Assembly: GCA_913031095.1 (NCBI GenBank)
Contig: CAJWGH010000058.1
Coordinates: 1 to 6,792 of the forward strand
DNA: 6,792 nucleotides
From: an uncultured Chloroflexota bacterium
GTDB lineage: Bacteria; Chloroflexota; Dehalococcoidia; UBA3495
Direction of reading: 5' to 3'
The notes under the pieces were generated by a model. The model was given only the letters and a program-made list of their open reading frames with translations, was not told the DNA's origin and searched no databases. The translations under genes and the position numbers were made by a program. Of this stretch, positions 5,882 through 6,792 are shown one piece after another; within the stretch, counting starts at the first letter, position 1, and every line of letters begins with the position of its first letter.

Positions 5882-5910
5882 TTGCTGGTCACACTGGCTC
5901 TGCGTATAAT
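5882..5910 (+). promoter_or_regulatory. Candidate sigma-70-type promoter for the MaoC-like gene
   Basis: A perfect -10 TATAAT (5905-5910) follows TTGCTG (5882-5887, three of six -35 consensus bases) with the ideal 17-base spacer. Transcription would begin near 5917, about 39 bases before the TTG start at 5956. This suggests the hydratase gene is transcribed on its own rather than only by read-through from lhgO. Confidence 0.6.
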
Positions 5911-5955
5911 CGGGCCTGCCGCAAGGCAACGCTGTATCAAGGATGGCTGGCATAG

Positions 5956-6774
5956 TTGATTGAGCTCGAACAAAATCTGGACTTGGGCTCTATATATGCG
6001 ACTCAGGTCTCGGTCGACGAATACCTGCGCTCGGTCGGCGATGCTCTCCCAATCTATCAAGAGACCGGCATCGCGCCCCCATTATTCTCAGCCGCCTCTG
6101 CCTTAGGTGTTTTGCTCAAGGAATTGGCACTACCACCAGGCACGATCCACAGCCTCCAGGAAGTCGAGACCGTGACCCCCGTTGCCATCAACAGTCAGGT
6201 TAGCGTTAAGGCACTGGTAGAGAAACCCCGCCGCCGCGCGGGTCTCGAATTTTTGACTGTTGTTTGCACCGTGGAGTCTGCTGGGGCAGTAGTTCTCAAG
6301 TCTAGAAGTACTGTTCTCGTACCCGGCGAGACCTCGCCAGAGGCACCGCCTAAAAAAGAAGAAAGAGACCAGGATACTGGATGGGCGGAAAGTGGCCTGG
6401 GGGTTATCTCAAGAAGTATCAACCAAGAACGTCTGAACGCTTACGCCAAAATATCTGGGGATGACAACCCGCTGCACCTAGACTCAGAGTTTGCTGCCAC
6501 GACTCCATTCGGCGGAATAATCGCCCATGGCATGTTGACTCTAGCATTCGTATCGGAAATGATGACAGCAGCTCATGGACAAGACTGGCTCCAGACCGGC
6601 AGTCTTCGGGCCAGATTCAAGGGTGCCGCTTACCTCGGAGACCAGGTGGAGACTTGGGGTGATCTAGCCAAAAATCAAGACTCATCTCTGACCTACGCTG
6701 TGGGCGTTAGGCAAAGCGCCACAGGGCAAGAACTGATAACCGGATCTGCCGGCCTCACGATAATTCAGGAGTAA
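5956..6774 (+). CDS. MaoC-like double-hotdog (R)-specific enoyl-CoA hydratase / 3-hydroxyacyl dehydratase family protein
   Basis: The 272-residue protein has two hotdog halves. The N-terminal half (about 1-122) resembles the MaoC N-terminal/FAS1-like dehydratase domain and shows no catalytic motif. A charged, proline-rich linker follows at about 124-140. The C-terminal half carries the hydratase motif: AKISGDDNPLHLD with Asp169 and His174, then FGGIIAHGM at 185-193. Asp169 and His174 match the catalytic Asp/His pair of (R)-enoyl-CoA hydratases such as PhaJ. The expected reaction is reversible hydration of a 2-enoyl-CoA or related acyl thioester. An in-frame TAG at 5953-5955 blocks any earlier start, and there is no ATG until residue 193, so TTG 5956 is the most likely start. 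The ribosome site is weak (AAGGA 12 bases upstream). The gene has its own candidate promoter. It ends TAATGA; the overlapping ATG there reads into a stop after three codons. Mesaconyl- or itaconyl-CoA hydratase-type activity is possible but not shown. Confidence 0.88.
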   Translation: MIELEQNLDLGSIYATQVSVDEYLRSVGDALPIYQETGIAPPLFSAASALGVLLKELALPPGTIHSLQEVETVTPVAINSQVSVKALVEKPRRRAGLEFLTVVCTVESAGAVVLKSRSTVLVPGETSPEAPPKKEERDQDTGWAESGLGVISRSINQERLNAYAKISGDDNPLHLDSEFAATTPFGGIIAHGMLTLAFVSEMMTAAHGQDWLQTGSLRARFKGAAYLGDQVETWGDLAKNQDSSLTYAVGVRQSATGQELITGSAGLTIIQE

Positions 6775-6792
6775 TGACCTTCTAGCGATCCT

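Noticed and set aside
6774..6785. ATG overlapping the hydratase stop (TAATGA) as the start of a coupled next gene
   Set aside because: It reads only ATG ACC TTC and then TAG.

Overview
The window reads as a bacterial chromosomal segment with moderately high GC and short gaps between genes. It carries six protein genes, one of them cut by the left edge. There are no RNA genes, mobile elements or CRISPR arrays that I can see. The gene content is a run of oxidoreductases for oxidising organic acids and other small carbon compounds: a xanthine-dehydrogenase-family molybdenum hydroxylase, a quinone-reductase-type MDR enzyme, a 2-hydroxyacid dehydrogenase, a luciferase-like flavin monooxygenase, an L-2-hydroxyglutarate oxidase and a MaoC-type hydratase. 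Such crowding of molybdenum hydroxylases and flavin monooxygenases is known from SAR202/Dehalococcoidia-type Chloroflexota and some oligotrophic marine or soil lineages. I infer something of that kind, but the sequence alone does not prove the taxon.

Layout. (1) Positions 2-1219, plus strand: C-terminal half of a molybdopterin-binding hydroxylase subunit, which converges on the next gene with a 9-base gap. (2) Positions 4365 down to 1229, minus strand: three genes in a row, in transcription order LLM-class flavin monooxygenase, D-2-hydroxyacid dehydrogenase family protein, and zinc-free MDR quinone oxidoreductase. Gaps are about 36 and 98 bases, so they are probably co-transcribed. (3) Positions 4366-4609: a 244-base divergent control region with candidate back-to-back promoters and a CRP/FNR-like dyad. 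(4) Positions 4610-5827, plus strand: lhgO, L-2-hydroxyglutarate oxidase. (5) Positions 5828-5955: a spacer holding a candidate promoter with a perfect TATAAT. (6) Positions 5956-6774, plus strand: a double-hotdog MaoC-like hydratase.

How the genes may work together (inference). The minus-strand trio could form a short oxidative route: flavin-dependent oxygenation, a 2-hydroxyacid/2-oxoacid step, and NAD(P)H-dependent reduction of an enone or quinone. lhgO feeds 2-oxoglutarate to central metabolism. The MaoC protein suggests an acyl-CoA hydration step. No substrate can be named from sequence.

The most useful second-look items are these: replacement by Leu of the residue aligned with the catalytic His44 of bacterial luciferase in the flavin monooxygenase; the dyad TGAT-N4-ATCA in front of lhgO; in-frame decoy ATGs that contain the Shine-Dalgarno sequence of two genes; and two genes whose only open starts are TTG in near-identical contexts. 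I found no clear evidence of a wholly new defence or mobile system.
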